IMG/VR virus record: IMGVR_UViG_3300020442_003079 | Coordinates: 1 to 64,000 of that record | Reading direction: 5' to 3' (one strand) | Length of the DNA: 64,000 bases | DNA from: a virus | Part shown: positions 33,254 through 40,763 of the stretch, one piece after another | Layout: the number at the start of each line of letters is the position of its first letter | Numbering within the stretch: the stretch's first letter is position 1 | Program-made: the position numbers and the translations under genes | The notes under the pieces: model-generated | Database searches by the model: none | Told to the model about the DNA's origin: nothing | What the model saw: the letters and a program-made list of their open reading frames with translations, nothing else

Positions 33254-34126
33254 ATGTCAAAAATAAAACATAATAAAATCAAAAATACAGGAATATTATT
33301 CGAGTTACTAACAAGACAAATTACCGCAGATATCCTTGAGGGTAAGGATAACAATAAGTCTGCAGCTGTTTCTCTTGTTAAAGAATTTTTTTCCAAGAAC
33401 ACATCTATGGGAAAGGAATTGGACTTGATAAAATTACTTTCTGAAACAAAGTATAAGTCAGTTACTAAGGCAGAACAATTGATTGAATTGACATTGACTG
33501 CTCGTAAGAAAATTTCCAATTCAAAATTGAGAAATGAAAAGTATAATCTTATCAAAAAGATAAGAGAAAACTACAATCCTACAGATTTTTTCAAAACCAC
33601 TATACCAAATTATAAAGTATATGCTTCTATTTATAAATTATTTGAGACAAGAAGTGAAGATAGTGCTACTATAAATGACATCATTAGTTCAAAATCTGTA
33701 ATAATAGAAAATATAACATCTAAAAAAGTCACTAAGAAATTTGAAAGTGAAAAACTTAAAGAATTCAAAGAACAGAATGAGGATGTAAGACTACTAACCT
33801 ATAAAGTATTAGTTGATAACTTCAATAAGAAATATAATGGTTTAGATGAAAGTCAAAGAAAATTACTCAAAATGTACATCAACAATGTTGCAAATACAGG
33901 TACATTGAAAGAGTTCATATCCAAAGAAGTTGTCAATATCAAAAAATATATAAAGGACAACATATCTAAAGTAGACGACAAGATTGTAAAAATAAAACTC
34001 TCTGAGGCCTCCAAATTATTAGAAAAACTAAATAGTGGTGGTGTCGTAAAGGATAGTCAAGTTGTTTCTTTGATGAGATGGTATCAATTAGTCAAAGAGA
34101 TAAAAGATGTCGTTTCCACTAAGTAA
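33254..34126 (+). CDS. Unknown head-region helical protein
   Basis: A 290-residue, Lys-rich, mostly helical protein with ribosome site cgagga. Start SKIKHNKIKNTGILFELLTR, then QITADILEGKDNNKSAA and a long helical body, including YKVYASIYKLFETRSED. I recall proteins with the KIKNTGILFELLTRQIT-type start between portal and protease genes in marine T4-like phages, uncharacterised. Its place suggests a prohead core or head-assembly factor, positionally like T4 gp67/gp68 but much larger. It overlaps the next gene by 20 nt. Confidence 0.62.
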   Translation: MSKIKHNKIKNTGILFELLTRQITADILEGKDNNKSAAVSLVKEFFSKNTSMGKELDLIKLLSETKYKSVTKAEQLIELTLTARKKISNSKLRNEKYNLIKKIRENYNPTDFFKTTIPNYKVYASIYKLFETRSEDSATINDIISSKSVIIENITSKKVTKKFESEKLKEFKEQNEDVRLLTYKVLVDNFNKKYNGLDESQRKLLKMYINNVANTGTLKEFISKEVVNIKKYIKDNISKVDDKIVKIKLSEASKLLEKLNSGGVVKDSQVVSLMRWYQLVKEIKDVVSTK

Positions 34127-34544
34127 ATTAAAAGAAATAATAAGAGAACTTATAAAACAAGAGTTAGCCGAAGCATCTACTACTGGTGCTCTTGATGGTG
34201 GGGAAGGACCACCAAGAACTCCATACGCTTTTACTAAAAAGGGTGATGAGAAAAAGAAGAAAAAGAAAATGGTAAAAGTTTCTGGTGGTTATGAGTTAGC
34301 AGAAAATCGATATTATACATATAAAAACGATCCTGATAGAACTCCTAAAGTAAAAATTGGACAATCAGTAAAGGAGATAAGAGACGCCATAAAGGAACTC
34401 GATAGAGTTATTGCTATGAATGTTCGTTTGAAAAAAGAGATGAATGTTGATTCTCGACAATATTGGAAACGGACACATAAACAATTACAAACTGTTTCTG
34501 AAAAACTTATCACAATGGCTCAAAAGCTTGGACAACTATACTGA
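34107..34544 (+). CDS. Small head protein with capsid-targeting-like N-terminus
   Basis: A 145-residue protein starting 20 nt inside the previous gene. The N-terminus LSKLKEIIRELIKQELAEAS is an amphipathic helix ending in LAE-A, which fits the (L/I)xE cleavage rule of the T4 gp21 protease. Next comes TTGALDGGEGPPRTPYAFTK, a motif I recall after such helices in marine phage proteins, then a lysine run and a helical C-terminus (VKEIRDAIKELDRVIAMN). I infer a prohead-internal protein matured by gp21. Confidence 0.6.
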   Translation: MSFPLSKLKEIIRELIKQELAEASTTGALDGGEGPPRTPYAFTKKGDEKKKKKKMVKVSGGYELAENRYYTYKNDPDRTPKVKIGQSVKEIRDAIKELDRVIAMNVRLKKEMNVDSRQYWKRTHKQLQTVSEKLITMAQKLGQLY

Positions 34545-34550
34545 TGAACA

Positions 34551-34865
34551 ATGAGACTAAAAAGACTACTATTTCCCCATACTAACGAATTTCAAAATGT
34601 AAATATAATTTCTGATTATATGCAAAATGACTCTGCATTCTATAGAGCAAGACTATCCCCATTTTATAAAACACATACGGTTATTTACAAAGAGGGAAAG
34701 TACAGACGAAATAGAGCTATAAAGAATATGGAAGGAATCGTAAAAGATGCATATAGAAAGTATATGAGAAAGTTTGATGATACATTTGTTTTGATGCAAA
34801 ATGAGGTAAAACAAATTGCCACTATATTTATAGATGAGTTAGAAAAGAACTTTTCAGAGGAATAA
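34551..34865 (+). CDS. Unknown small head-region protein
   Basis: A 104-residue basic protein, RLKRLLFPHTNEFQNVNIIS at the N-terminus, with a helical C-terminal half (NMEGIVKDAYRKYMRKFDDT, QNEVKQIATIFIDELEKN). No recognised domain. The start at 34551 follows the previous stop by 6 nt and no strong ribosome site is present, so it may depend on coupling. An ATATTTAT octamer at 34824-34831 lies inside its 3' end, 38 nt before the protease gene. Confidence 0.55.
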   Translation: MRLKRLLFPHTNEFQNVNIISDYMQNDSAFYRARLSPFYKTHTVIYKEGKYRRNRAIKNMEGIVKDAYRKYMRKFDDTFVLMQNEVKQIATIFIDELEKNFSEE

Positions 34866-34869
34866 CGCT

Positions 34870-35484
34870 ATGAGTAAAAATTTATTATTAGAATACAGGC
34901 CATTTGAGGCCAAAACAATATCGGAGGGTGTTCACGACAATAAACCCTTTACCGTTACTGGTGTCTTACAAAGAGCAGACTCCAAAAACCAAAATGGTCG
35001 TGTCTATCCAAAAGACATATTGATGAGGGAGGCCAAAAAATATTCGGATACATTTATAAAAGAAAAAAGAGCGTTAGGTGAATTAGACCATCCCGATTCC
35101 TCTGTGGTTAATTTACAAAATGTTTCACATAATGTTACTGGTATGAAGTGGGACGGAGATGATTTAGTTGGTACGGTAGAAGTTTTGACAACACCAAGTG
35201 GTAACATTCTAAAAGAGTTATTCAAGGCTGGTATCAAGTTGGGAATTAGTTCTCGTGGACTTGGTTCGGTAGAGACAATAAAATTTGAAGGTACTGAGGC
35301 AAATAAAGTTGGGGATGATTTTGAACTAATTGCTTTTGACTTCGTATCTAATCCATCTACTCAAGGTGCATTTTTACATCCTGTAAATGAGTCAATCGAT
35401 AAGTCAAGAAGACAACTTGGTGAGTCTTGTGATAAATGGTGTAAAGTAGAGTATACATTGAGAGACATTATCGGAGGAAAATAA
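34870..35484 (+). CDS. 21: Prohead core protease, gp21-like
   Basis: A 204-residue protein of the T4-type prohead protease family. Catalytic elements: GELDHPDSS with His74, KLGISSRGLGSVE with the nucleophile Ser127 or Ser128, and LIAFDFVSNPST with the third catalytic residue region. VLQRADSKNQNGRVYPKDIL is the usual N-terminal family block. It degrades the scaffold, trims gp23 and internal proteins after (L/I)xE, and then self-destructs, which allows head expansion. Scaffold and capsid genes follow after the insert of small putative substrates. The stop overlaps the next ATG. Confidence 0.92.
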   Translation: MSKNLLLEYRPFEAKTISEGVHDNKPFTVTGVLQRADSKNQNGRVYPKDILMREAKKYSDTFIKEKRALGELDHPDSSVVNLQNVSHNVTGMKWDGDDLVGTVEVLTTPSGNILKELFKAGIKLGISSRGLGSVETIKFEGTEANKVGDDFELIAFDFVSNPSTQGAFLHPVNESIDKSRRQLGESCDKWCKVEYTLRDIIGGK

Positions 35485-37052
35485 TGGCTAATTTTGAGGT
35501 AGATATATACAAAGATATTAGTACAAGAGGAAGAAGACCATTTCCTATTCCTATGAATGGAACTAAACTAAAAGTTCTAATACCTAAAGTAACAAAATAT
35601 GTCTCAAAGAAAAACAGAGTTGGTGGAGATATAGGGTATGTAGAAGTATACTTGAATCTTGGTAGAGGTGATTCTCAGTTTCTTGGAAGTATGCAAAAGA
35701 AGAAAAAATGGAAATGGGAACCTGGTGATGCTCTAAAAAAGAATAAAGATAATTTAGCAAATAGAGTAGAAGAACACTACGAACCTATCAAAGAATCTAA
35801 AGAAAAAATAAAAGAAAATTTACAATCGTTTTACCAATATATGCAAGACTTTTATGGTCAAAAAGGTATATATCCTGATAAAAGGGGAAGACCTCTCAAA
35901 GTAGGTGATATAAATCTTGCACTATCGGTATATCTTAAAAAGTATTCCGCTGACACCTTTACTGGTGATAGTTTAGATAGAGAAAGAGTTCGTGATATTC
36001 TAATCAAGATGAAAAAAATTGACCCTCAATATAAAAAGAATGAGGGAGTTAGATTATCAATGAAAGAACATTTACTTACCGAAAGAGATTTCTTGGTATA
36101 TGATGTACAACCCAAAAGAGTTGAGGCATTTCTAAAGAAATATAAAAAAGTTGAACCATCTATGAAACCATATTTGAAAGGTAACTTGATGAAGGCCTAT
36201 GTCAAGTGGTTAGATTGGAAAGGTAAGAATGAAGATAAACTTGGTGGTAGACCAGAAAAGGTAGATTCGGATACCTTTGGTTCAAAAACATTTTATAAAT
36301 TTGATGGATTGCCAGGTTGGGCAAATGTATTTCAGTATTTGTATAAGAAACAAAATGAAATAATTGAAAACAAAATTGATGGAGTTGAGGTAAAGGATGA
36401 ACACATAAAAGGATTCATTGATAAGGCACTAAAACTTTCAGGAATCAAAGTTGTAAAATATCAACCTATGAAGAAATCATTTATCCAAAGTCAGATTTGG
36501 GGTGGATTCTATACTGTAAAATCTGCTAACGGAACTGATGTATTACCATTTTATGTAAATCCTAAAGGTATGATTGACTTAGGTGTATCTTCAGACCAAT
36601 TCATAGTAGGAAAATATGGTCAAATTCTAAAGGTGATAAAGAATCTAAAAAGTTTCAAGAAAACAGATTTAGACCAAAAATATTACGAAGAATCTTTTGG
36701 TAGAGGACCCGCTCCAACACCAAAGGGATATGATGCGGCTATGAAGAAAATGTTGAAGTATATGCAAGGGAAAGCCGAAAACTACTATAAAACTGAATTA
36801 CCTAAATTATATGATATGGGTGCATGGGAGTATCCAGATTTATTGAGACCTGGTATAAAATTTGATAAGATTGTAAATGTCAGAAACAAAAGAGCTGGTG
36901 CAGTTTCATTTTTTGTAGATAGAGCAACAGGTGATATTTACAAACCTGCAAGTTTTAGAGCACCCGCTAAAGGTGTAAGAGGAAATATATTCAAATCAGA
37001 CACTTGGAAGAAGTATGATGTTCACGGTGGTTGGTTGTATAGATATAGGTAA
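35484..37052 (+). CDS. Unknown head-region protein with GDIYKPASFRAPAKGVRG C-terminus
   Basis: A 522-residue basic protein coupled to gp21. The start (ANFEVDIYKDISTRGRRPFP) is followed by a strand-rich region, then helices. The C-terminal 60 residues, VSFFVDRATGDIYKPASFRA and PAKGVRGNIF, form a module I recall at the ends of many marine phage proteins of unknown role. The middle has YQPMKKSFIQSQIWGGFYTV. No catalytic signature. Location between protease and scaffold genes suggests a packaged or morphogenetic protein. Confidence 0.6.
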   Translation: MANFEVDIYKDISTRGRRPFPIPMNGTKLKVLIPKVTKYVSKKNRVGGDIGYVEVYLNLGRGDSQFLGSMQKKKKWKWEPGDALKKNKDNLANRVEEHYEPIKESKEKIKENLQSFYQYMQDFYGQKGIYPDKRGRPLKVGDINLALSVYLKKYSADTFTGDSLDRERVRDILIKMKKIDPQYKKNEGVRLSMKEHLLTERDFLVYDVQPKRVEAFLKKYKKVEPSMKPYLKGNLMKAYVKWLDWKGKNEDKLGGRPEKVDSDTFGSKTFYKFDGLPGWANVFQYLYKKQNEIIENKIDGVEVKDEHIKGFIDKALKLSGIKVVKYQPMKKSFIQSQIWGGFYTVKSANGTDVLPFYVNPKGMIDLGVSSDQFIVGKYGQILKVIKNLKSFKKTDLDQKYYEESFGRGPAPTPKGYDAAMKKMLKYMQGKAENYYKTELPKLYDMGAWEYPDLLRPGIKFDKIVNVRNKRAGAVSFFVDRATGDIYKPASFRAPAKGVRGNIFKSDTWKKYDVHGGWLYRYR

Positions 37053-37056
37053 GATT

Positions 37057-37353
37057 ATGATAAAACTAAAAAAATTATTGACAGAAAGTGAATATCTAAA
37101 ACGAGAGTTTGGTGAATCATTACCTACATTGGATAGTGTTATGAAATTACACCAAGAGGCATCCGAAAGTGGAGTTGATTTGGCCAAAAGAGTTTTGAAG
37201 AATCAAACGATGGAAAAGGGTATGGATATGCAAACTGCAAATCTAATCGTAACAATAGATAAGGCATACGATAAAAACCCAAAACTACAAAAGATGTTTC
37301 GGTCAATGCCACCAAAGAAAATGATAAGTATTGCTCAACAATTTCGTAAGTAA
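37057..37353 (+). CDS. Small protein with MIKLKKLLTE capsid-targeting-like start
   Basis: 98 residues from the ATG at 37057; an earlier in-frame ATG lies inside the previous gene and is rejected. The N-terminus MIKLKKLLTE-SE is near-identical in pattern to the next gene's MIKLKTLLSE-GP and ends in an LxE site. The rest is helical (MKLHQEASESGVDLAKRVLK, MQTANLIVTIDKAYDKNPKL). I infer a head-internal protein processed by gp21; the body itself has no known relatives that I recognise. Confidence 0.6.
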   Translation: MIKLKKLLTESEYLKREFGESLPTLDSVMKLHQEASESGVDLAKRVLKNQTMEKGMDMQTANLIVTIDKAYDKNPKLQKMFRSMPPKKMISIAQQFRK

Positions 37354-37357
37354 TAAT

Positions 37358-37870
37358 ATGATAAAACTAAAAACATTATTATCTGAAGGCCCAATATTTT
37401 CTCAGAATTATGCAACAGATTCTAAAGATGGTGCATCAAAAGGTGCAATAAAAGATTTTGAAAAAGTATTCAAGAAAGTATCTTTAGAACAAGGTAGACA
37501 CCCAAAAAATTCTTGGTGGGCAGGTGGTAAAGGTCAAGGTATAAAGGCAGGAACTTCAAGAATAGATAAAAAAGAATCAAGATATCAAGTATCTGAACCT
37601 GCAGGATTTGATAAACCAATAAAATTTGAAAAAATTAAGACTATAGAATCTACCATACAAGTAGGAACTGATATAGTACCAGGTAATGAACCATATGCAT
37701 TATATAAACTTGAAGATTTTTTGAAAGATGTAAAAAAGATGGGTGGATATAAATTAAAAAAGACTTCTGTAAGAACTCACTTTACACTACATAAGGGTGG
37801 TAATACATATGCATTATATTTTACACCATCAATGGCTGGAACATATGTAAGTTTGAAATCGAGGTTATAA
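37358..37870 (+). CDS. Small protein with MIKLKTLLSE capsid-targeting-like start
   Basis: 170 residues from the ATG at 37358, just after the previous stop. MIKLKTLLSE-GP carries the same basic-hydrophobic LxE peptide. The body is beta/alpha mixed (FEKIKTIESTIQVGTDIVPG, YALYKLEDFLKDVKKMGGYK, SVRTHFTLHKGGNTYALYFT). No family recognised. Its stop overlaps the next ATG (TAATG). Confidence 0.6.
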   Translation: MIKLKTLLSEGPIFSQNYATDSKDGASKGAIKDFEKVFKKVSLEQGRHPKNSWWAGGKGQGIKAGTSRIDKKESRYQVSEPAGFDKPIKFEKIKTIESTIQVGTDIVPGNEPYALYKLEDFLKDVKKMGGYKLKKTSVRTHFTLHKGGNTYALYFTPSMAGTYVSLKSRL

Positions 37871-38760
37871 TGAGTAAACAATATTTAGATGCTGAATTTG
37901 TTGGTGATGTAGATTTTAGACCCGTTAGAAAAGCTTGGGTGTACAAAAAAGATAAACCTAAAAATGATTATTTTGGGGTTGTTATAGCAAAAAGTAAAGC
38001 AAGATATGAAATAGAGTTGGGTAGACATAGTAGTACTGATAAGGCAAAAAAGTATTTCTTATCATATTTGAAAAGAAAATTTACACCAATGGAATCAATA
38101 TCAAAAGAAGATTTGAGAATATTATTAGAAGAGTATGGAGTTGATGGGTTAGCAAAACTTATAAATGAGTACTCAGGAACAACAACAGGATATGGATTGA
38201 ACACAGGTGATGCTTGGCCTGATGGTATTTTTACAAAGTATGGTGAGGAAAGAATTGTAGGACCTGGTGGGATGCCAAGAGGTATGGTTCAAATAGATGT
38301 ACCAAAGGCTGATGTGGTCTATGGTGGAGATGGTGGAAGAAAGACCATAACACAATCTAAAATGAATCCTGAGAATAAAAAGAAAATGGTAGTGATAGAC
38401 CCACACGAGTTGAGAGATGATACACCACCATTGTCACCTAAACAAAGAATTTATGGAAGAAGAGCTTTTGGTAAGAATCCAGAGTACACTATTCCTTTAG
38501 AAACACACGATATGGTACACACTGCAGATGTTTTGAAGAAACCAACCACACCACCTGAGGGAAGTGTGAGTGGTGGAATACCTGCAACACCCGAACCAGG
38601 ATCGAAAAAAGCTGGTAGTTCAAGTGGATATAGACAATTACAAAAGGGTGGAAAGAGTGTGATGCACGATGTAGATAAATTGTATGTACATAAGAAACTA
38701 AAAGAATCTACTTACAAAAGTGTGATGTCACAATTACTTGGTAAAAAAACTAAAAAGTAG
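37870..38760 (+). CDS. Unknown head-region protein with LxE helix and TTTGYG motif
   Basis: A 296-residue protein. Residues 1-70 form a small beta domain (VRKAWVYKKDKPKNDYFGVV). Residues about 78-100 are a helix (SKEDLRILLEEYGVDGLAKL) followed by INEYSGTTTGYGLNTGDAWP, DGIFTKYGEE and VGPGGMPRGM. The helix-TTTG layout repeats that of the 34107 product. The C-terminal third is Pro/Gly/Lys-rich. Probable head-associated protein; a regulated internal cleavage by gp21 is possible but unproven. Confidence 0.58.
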   Translation: MSKQYLDAEFVGDVDFRPVRKAWVYKKDKPKNDYFGVVIAKSKARYEIELGRHSSTDKAKKYFLSYLKRKFTPMESISKEDLRILLEEYGVDGLAKLINEYSGTTTGYGLNTGDAWPDGIFTKYGEERIVGPGGMPRGMVQIDVPKADVVYGGDGGRKTITQSKMNPENKKKMVVIDPHELRDDTPPLSPKQRIYGRRAFGKNPEYTIPLETHDMVHTADVLKKPTTPPEGSVSGGIPATPEPGSKKAGSSSGYRQLQKGGKSVMHDVDKLYVHKKLKESTYKSVMSQLLGKKTKK

Positions 38761-38768
38761 ATATTTAT
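38761..38768 (+). promoter_or_regulatory. ATATTTAT octamer before the 38791 gene
   Basis: Lies directly after the stop of the previous gene, 22 nt before the next start codon; ribosome site cggaga follows. Confidence 0.45.
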
Positions 38769-38790
38769 ACTTATATAACGGAGAATAACA

Positions 38791-39321
38791 ATGCCTAAAT
38801 TAAAAGATTTATTAGAAGAACACTTTATCGCTGGTGGGATAGTATCAACACCTGCACTTGGAGTGGGTCAAACTTTCAAGACAAATATGAAAGACAGACC
38901 TATCGTTGAGGTTGAAGACGAAGAAAAAGAAGAACCTATCGATGAAAAGAAATTTATGGAATCCGTAAACAATTTCAATAATATCGGTGAAGAACTTTAT
39001 AGAAAGACATCCTTGAAAGAACTTGCATCCCATTTAGGCTGGGTTTGTGAAACTGCTTCAAGACATGCAGTAAATGAGTTAGATGGATGGTTTGATAAAG
39101 TAACCGTTTCTCGTAATATGAAAGAATTGAAAAAACTTGGTGGTAACTTTGGAAAGATTGCTACTGAGGCACAAGACCTACAAGAAAGAATGGCTGTTTT
39201 GTATGAAGATATGGGACACATTTTAGGTCGTTATTATACAATTGGTGAGGACACAAATTCAAAAGTAAAAGAACAGAAAGTAAAGTTCTCAAAATTGATT
39301 ACACAGAAAAATAATAAGTAG
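38791..39321 (+). CDS. Head-region protein with MPKLKDLLEE start
   Basis: A 176-residue protein with ribosome site acggaga. MPKLKDLLEE-HF is another basic-hydrophobic LxE peptide. Residues 12-30 (GGIVSTPALGVGQTFKTN) then an acidic stretch (VEVEDEEKEEPIDEKK), followed by a helical body (RKTSLKELASHLGWVCETAS, LQERMAVLYEDMGHILGRYY). Likely prohead-internal. It precedes the S21 gene by 8 nt, so both may be on one late transcript. Confidence 0.6.
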   Translation: MPKLKDLLEEHFIAGGIVSTPALGVGQTFKTNMKDRPIVEVEDEEKEEPIDEKKFMESVNNFNNIGEELYRKTSLKELASHLGWVCETASRHAVNELDGWFDKVTVSRNMKELKKLGGNFGKIATEAQDLQERMAVLYEDMGHILGRYYTIGEDTNSKVKEQKVKFSKLITQKNNK

Positions 39322-39329
39322 AGGTATAA

Positions 39330-39530
39330 ATGGCAACAAATGTCTCTGTAGTTGTAAAAAACAACAGTGTTGAAAAGGCTCTCAGTATTTTCAAAAGAAA
39401 AGTAAAAGAGAGTAAGGTGTTAGTAGAGTATAAAGAACGACAATTTTATACTAAAAAATCTGAAGTAAAGAGAAGAAAGAATATAAAGGCTAAATTACGA
39501 TTTAAAAAAATATTGGCCGAAATGGACTAA
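39330..39530 (+). CDS. rpsU: Ribosomal protein bS21 homologue
   Basis: A 66-residue basic protein with ribosome site gagg. VVVKNNSVEKALSIFKRKVK, then ESKVLVEYKERQFYTKKSEV and KRRKNIKAKLRFKK follow the bS21 pattern over the full length, including the ALxxFKRKV and RExFYExPSxKRRRK elements. bS21 sits on the 30S platform near the anti-Shine-Dalgarno end of 16S rRNA and affects initiation. Phage-encoded S21 has been reported in some marine phages (from memory). Here it is placed between head genes and the gp22/gp23 unit. It could replace host S21 and bias translation to phage mRNAs; this is inference. Confidence 0.88.
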   Translation: MATNVSVVVKNNSVEKALSIFKRKVKESKVLVEYKERQFYTKKSEVKRRKNIKAKLRFKKILAEMD

Positions 39531-39545
39531 TTTTCTAATTTCTAT

Positions 39546-39553
39546 ATATTTAT
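39546..39553 (+). promoter_or_regulatory. ATATTTAT octamer at the head of the gp22-gp23 leader
   Basis: Located 101 nt upstream of the scaffold start, the longest leader in the window, which also contains a strong hairpin. Confidence 0.48.
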
Positions 39554-39564
39554 ATAAAAATAAA

Positions 39565-39589
39565 TACACTATTTTTTCTTTATAGTGTA
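39565..39589 (+). other. Leader hairpin upstream of the scaffold gene
   Basis: TACACTAT and ATAGTGTA form a perfect 8-bp stem around a 9-nt T-rich loop. A weaker repeat, AATAATA with TATTATT, follows at about 39596-39613. The pair may protect or control the abundant gp22-gp23 mRNA. It is not a classical terminator since the T-run is in the loop. Confidence 0.5.
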
Positions 39590-39654
39590 CCTGAAATAAT
39601 AATTCTATTATTGTTCCCCTAATAACAATACTAAAATCCAATCTGGAGATTAAA

Positions 39655-40752
39655 ATGGATGACCTTTTAAAAGAGGCCATTGCAGATGCTAAAGTAGTCA
39701 GAGATACAGCTGTTGAAAACGCTCGTCTTGCACTCGCTGAAGCTTTTACACCTAAAATCCAATCGATGTTAACACAGAAGATTCGTCAGGAAGTCGAAGA
39801 TGAAAATCAAGAAGATGAAATGAAAGATGAAGCTATGGATGACGAAGTTGAAGATGAAGGTGAAGAAGTAGAAGAGGGATACGGAGATGAGGGTGAGCAC
39901 GAAGACGAAGGCGAAGAGATGAAAGAAATCGAAGATGAAGTTGAGGATGAAGGCGAAGAAGTCGATGAAGTCCACGATGAAGTTGAAGATGAAGTTCACG
40001 ATGAAGTTGAGGATGAAGTCCACGATGAAGGTGAACACGATGATGAAGATGACGACCTTGACCTTGAATCTATCTTGAGAGAGTTAGAAAAAGAAGTTGA
40101 GGACGAAGACGATGAAGTCGAAGAAGTCTCACACGCTGATGAAGATGAAGAACTTGAAGAAGAACTTAAGTCTTCTGATGTCGGAGCTGCTGATAATAAA
40201 CTTGACAAAGATGCTGAATCTTCTTCTGATATCGGTAAAGCTGATAAAGCTAAACATACCGAAGGTGTAGAAGACGAAGTTGAAGATGAAAACGAGGACG
40301 AAGATATCGACCTTGAAGAAATCTTGAAAGCTTTATCTGAAGTCGAAGACGAAGATGAAGAAGTCGAAGAGAATGTCGAGGAAATCACTCAGTTGAAATC
40401 TGAACTCGAAGAGTATCGCAATGCCGTCAAATATATGCGAGGCAAACTTAATGAAGTTAACTTGCTAAACGCGAAACTTTTATTCACTAACAAATTATTC
40501 CGTGCATTCGGATTATCTGAAGGTGATAAGTATCGTGTCGTAGAGACTTTTGACAGAGCAAAGAATTTGAGAGAAGTGAAACTTGTTTACGCTACTCTTG
40601 CTGAATCCTTTGGTCAAAAGCCTAAAATTCAAGAATCCAAAGGCAAATCTTCTAAACCTGTTGCTTCAACCCAACCTAAGAATGAATCGAAAGTGATTTC
40701 TGAAGGTACTGATCTGAAGAATAGGTTTAAGAAATTAGCTAACATAATATAA
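39655..40752 (+). CDS. 22: Prohead scaffold protein, gp22-like
   Basis: A 365-residue, extremely acidic protein with ribosome site tctggag. After a helical N-terminus (LKEAIADAKVVRDTAVENAR) residues 48-250 are almost pure Glu/Asp/Val/His repeats (EVEDEVHDEVEDEVHDEG-type). The C-terminal 110 residues, QLKSELEEYRNAVKYMRGKL with NAKLLFTNKLFRAFGLSEGD and KYRVVETFDRAKNLREVKLV, resemble gp22-type scaffold cores from T4-like phages. It builds the inner core of the prohead and is destroyed by gp21. The repeats make it longer than T4 gp22. Codon use (more C-ending codons, GCT and CGT) differs from the upstream small genes, as expected for high expression. Confidence 0.85.
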   Translation: MDDLLKEAIADAKVVRDTAVENARLALAEAFTPKIQSMLTQKIRQEVEDENQEDEMKDEAMDDEVEDEGEEVEEGYGDEGEHEDEGEEMKEIEDEVEDEGEEVDEVHDEVEDEVHDEVEDEVHDEGEHDDEDDDLDLESILRELEKEVEDEDDEVEEVSHADEDEELEEELKSSDVGAADNKLDKDAESSSDIGKADKAKHTEGVEDEVEDENEDEDIDLEEILKALSEVEDEDEEVEENVEEITQLKSELEEYRNAVKYMRGKLNEVNLLNAKLLFTNKLFRAFGLSEGDKYRVVETFDRAKNLREVKLVYATLAESFGQKPKIQESKGKSSKPVASTQPKNESKVISEGTDLKNRFKKLANII

Positions 40753-40763
40753 GGGAGACTATA

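Noticed and set aside
39769-40388. Minus-strand Phe/Ile- and Ser-rich frames opposite the scaffold gene
   Set aside because: They are complements of GAA/GAT repeats in the acidic scaffold coding region.
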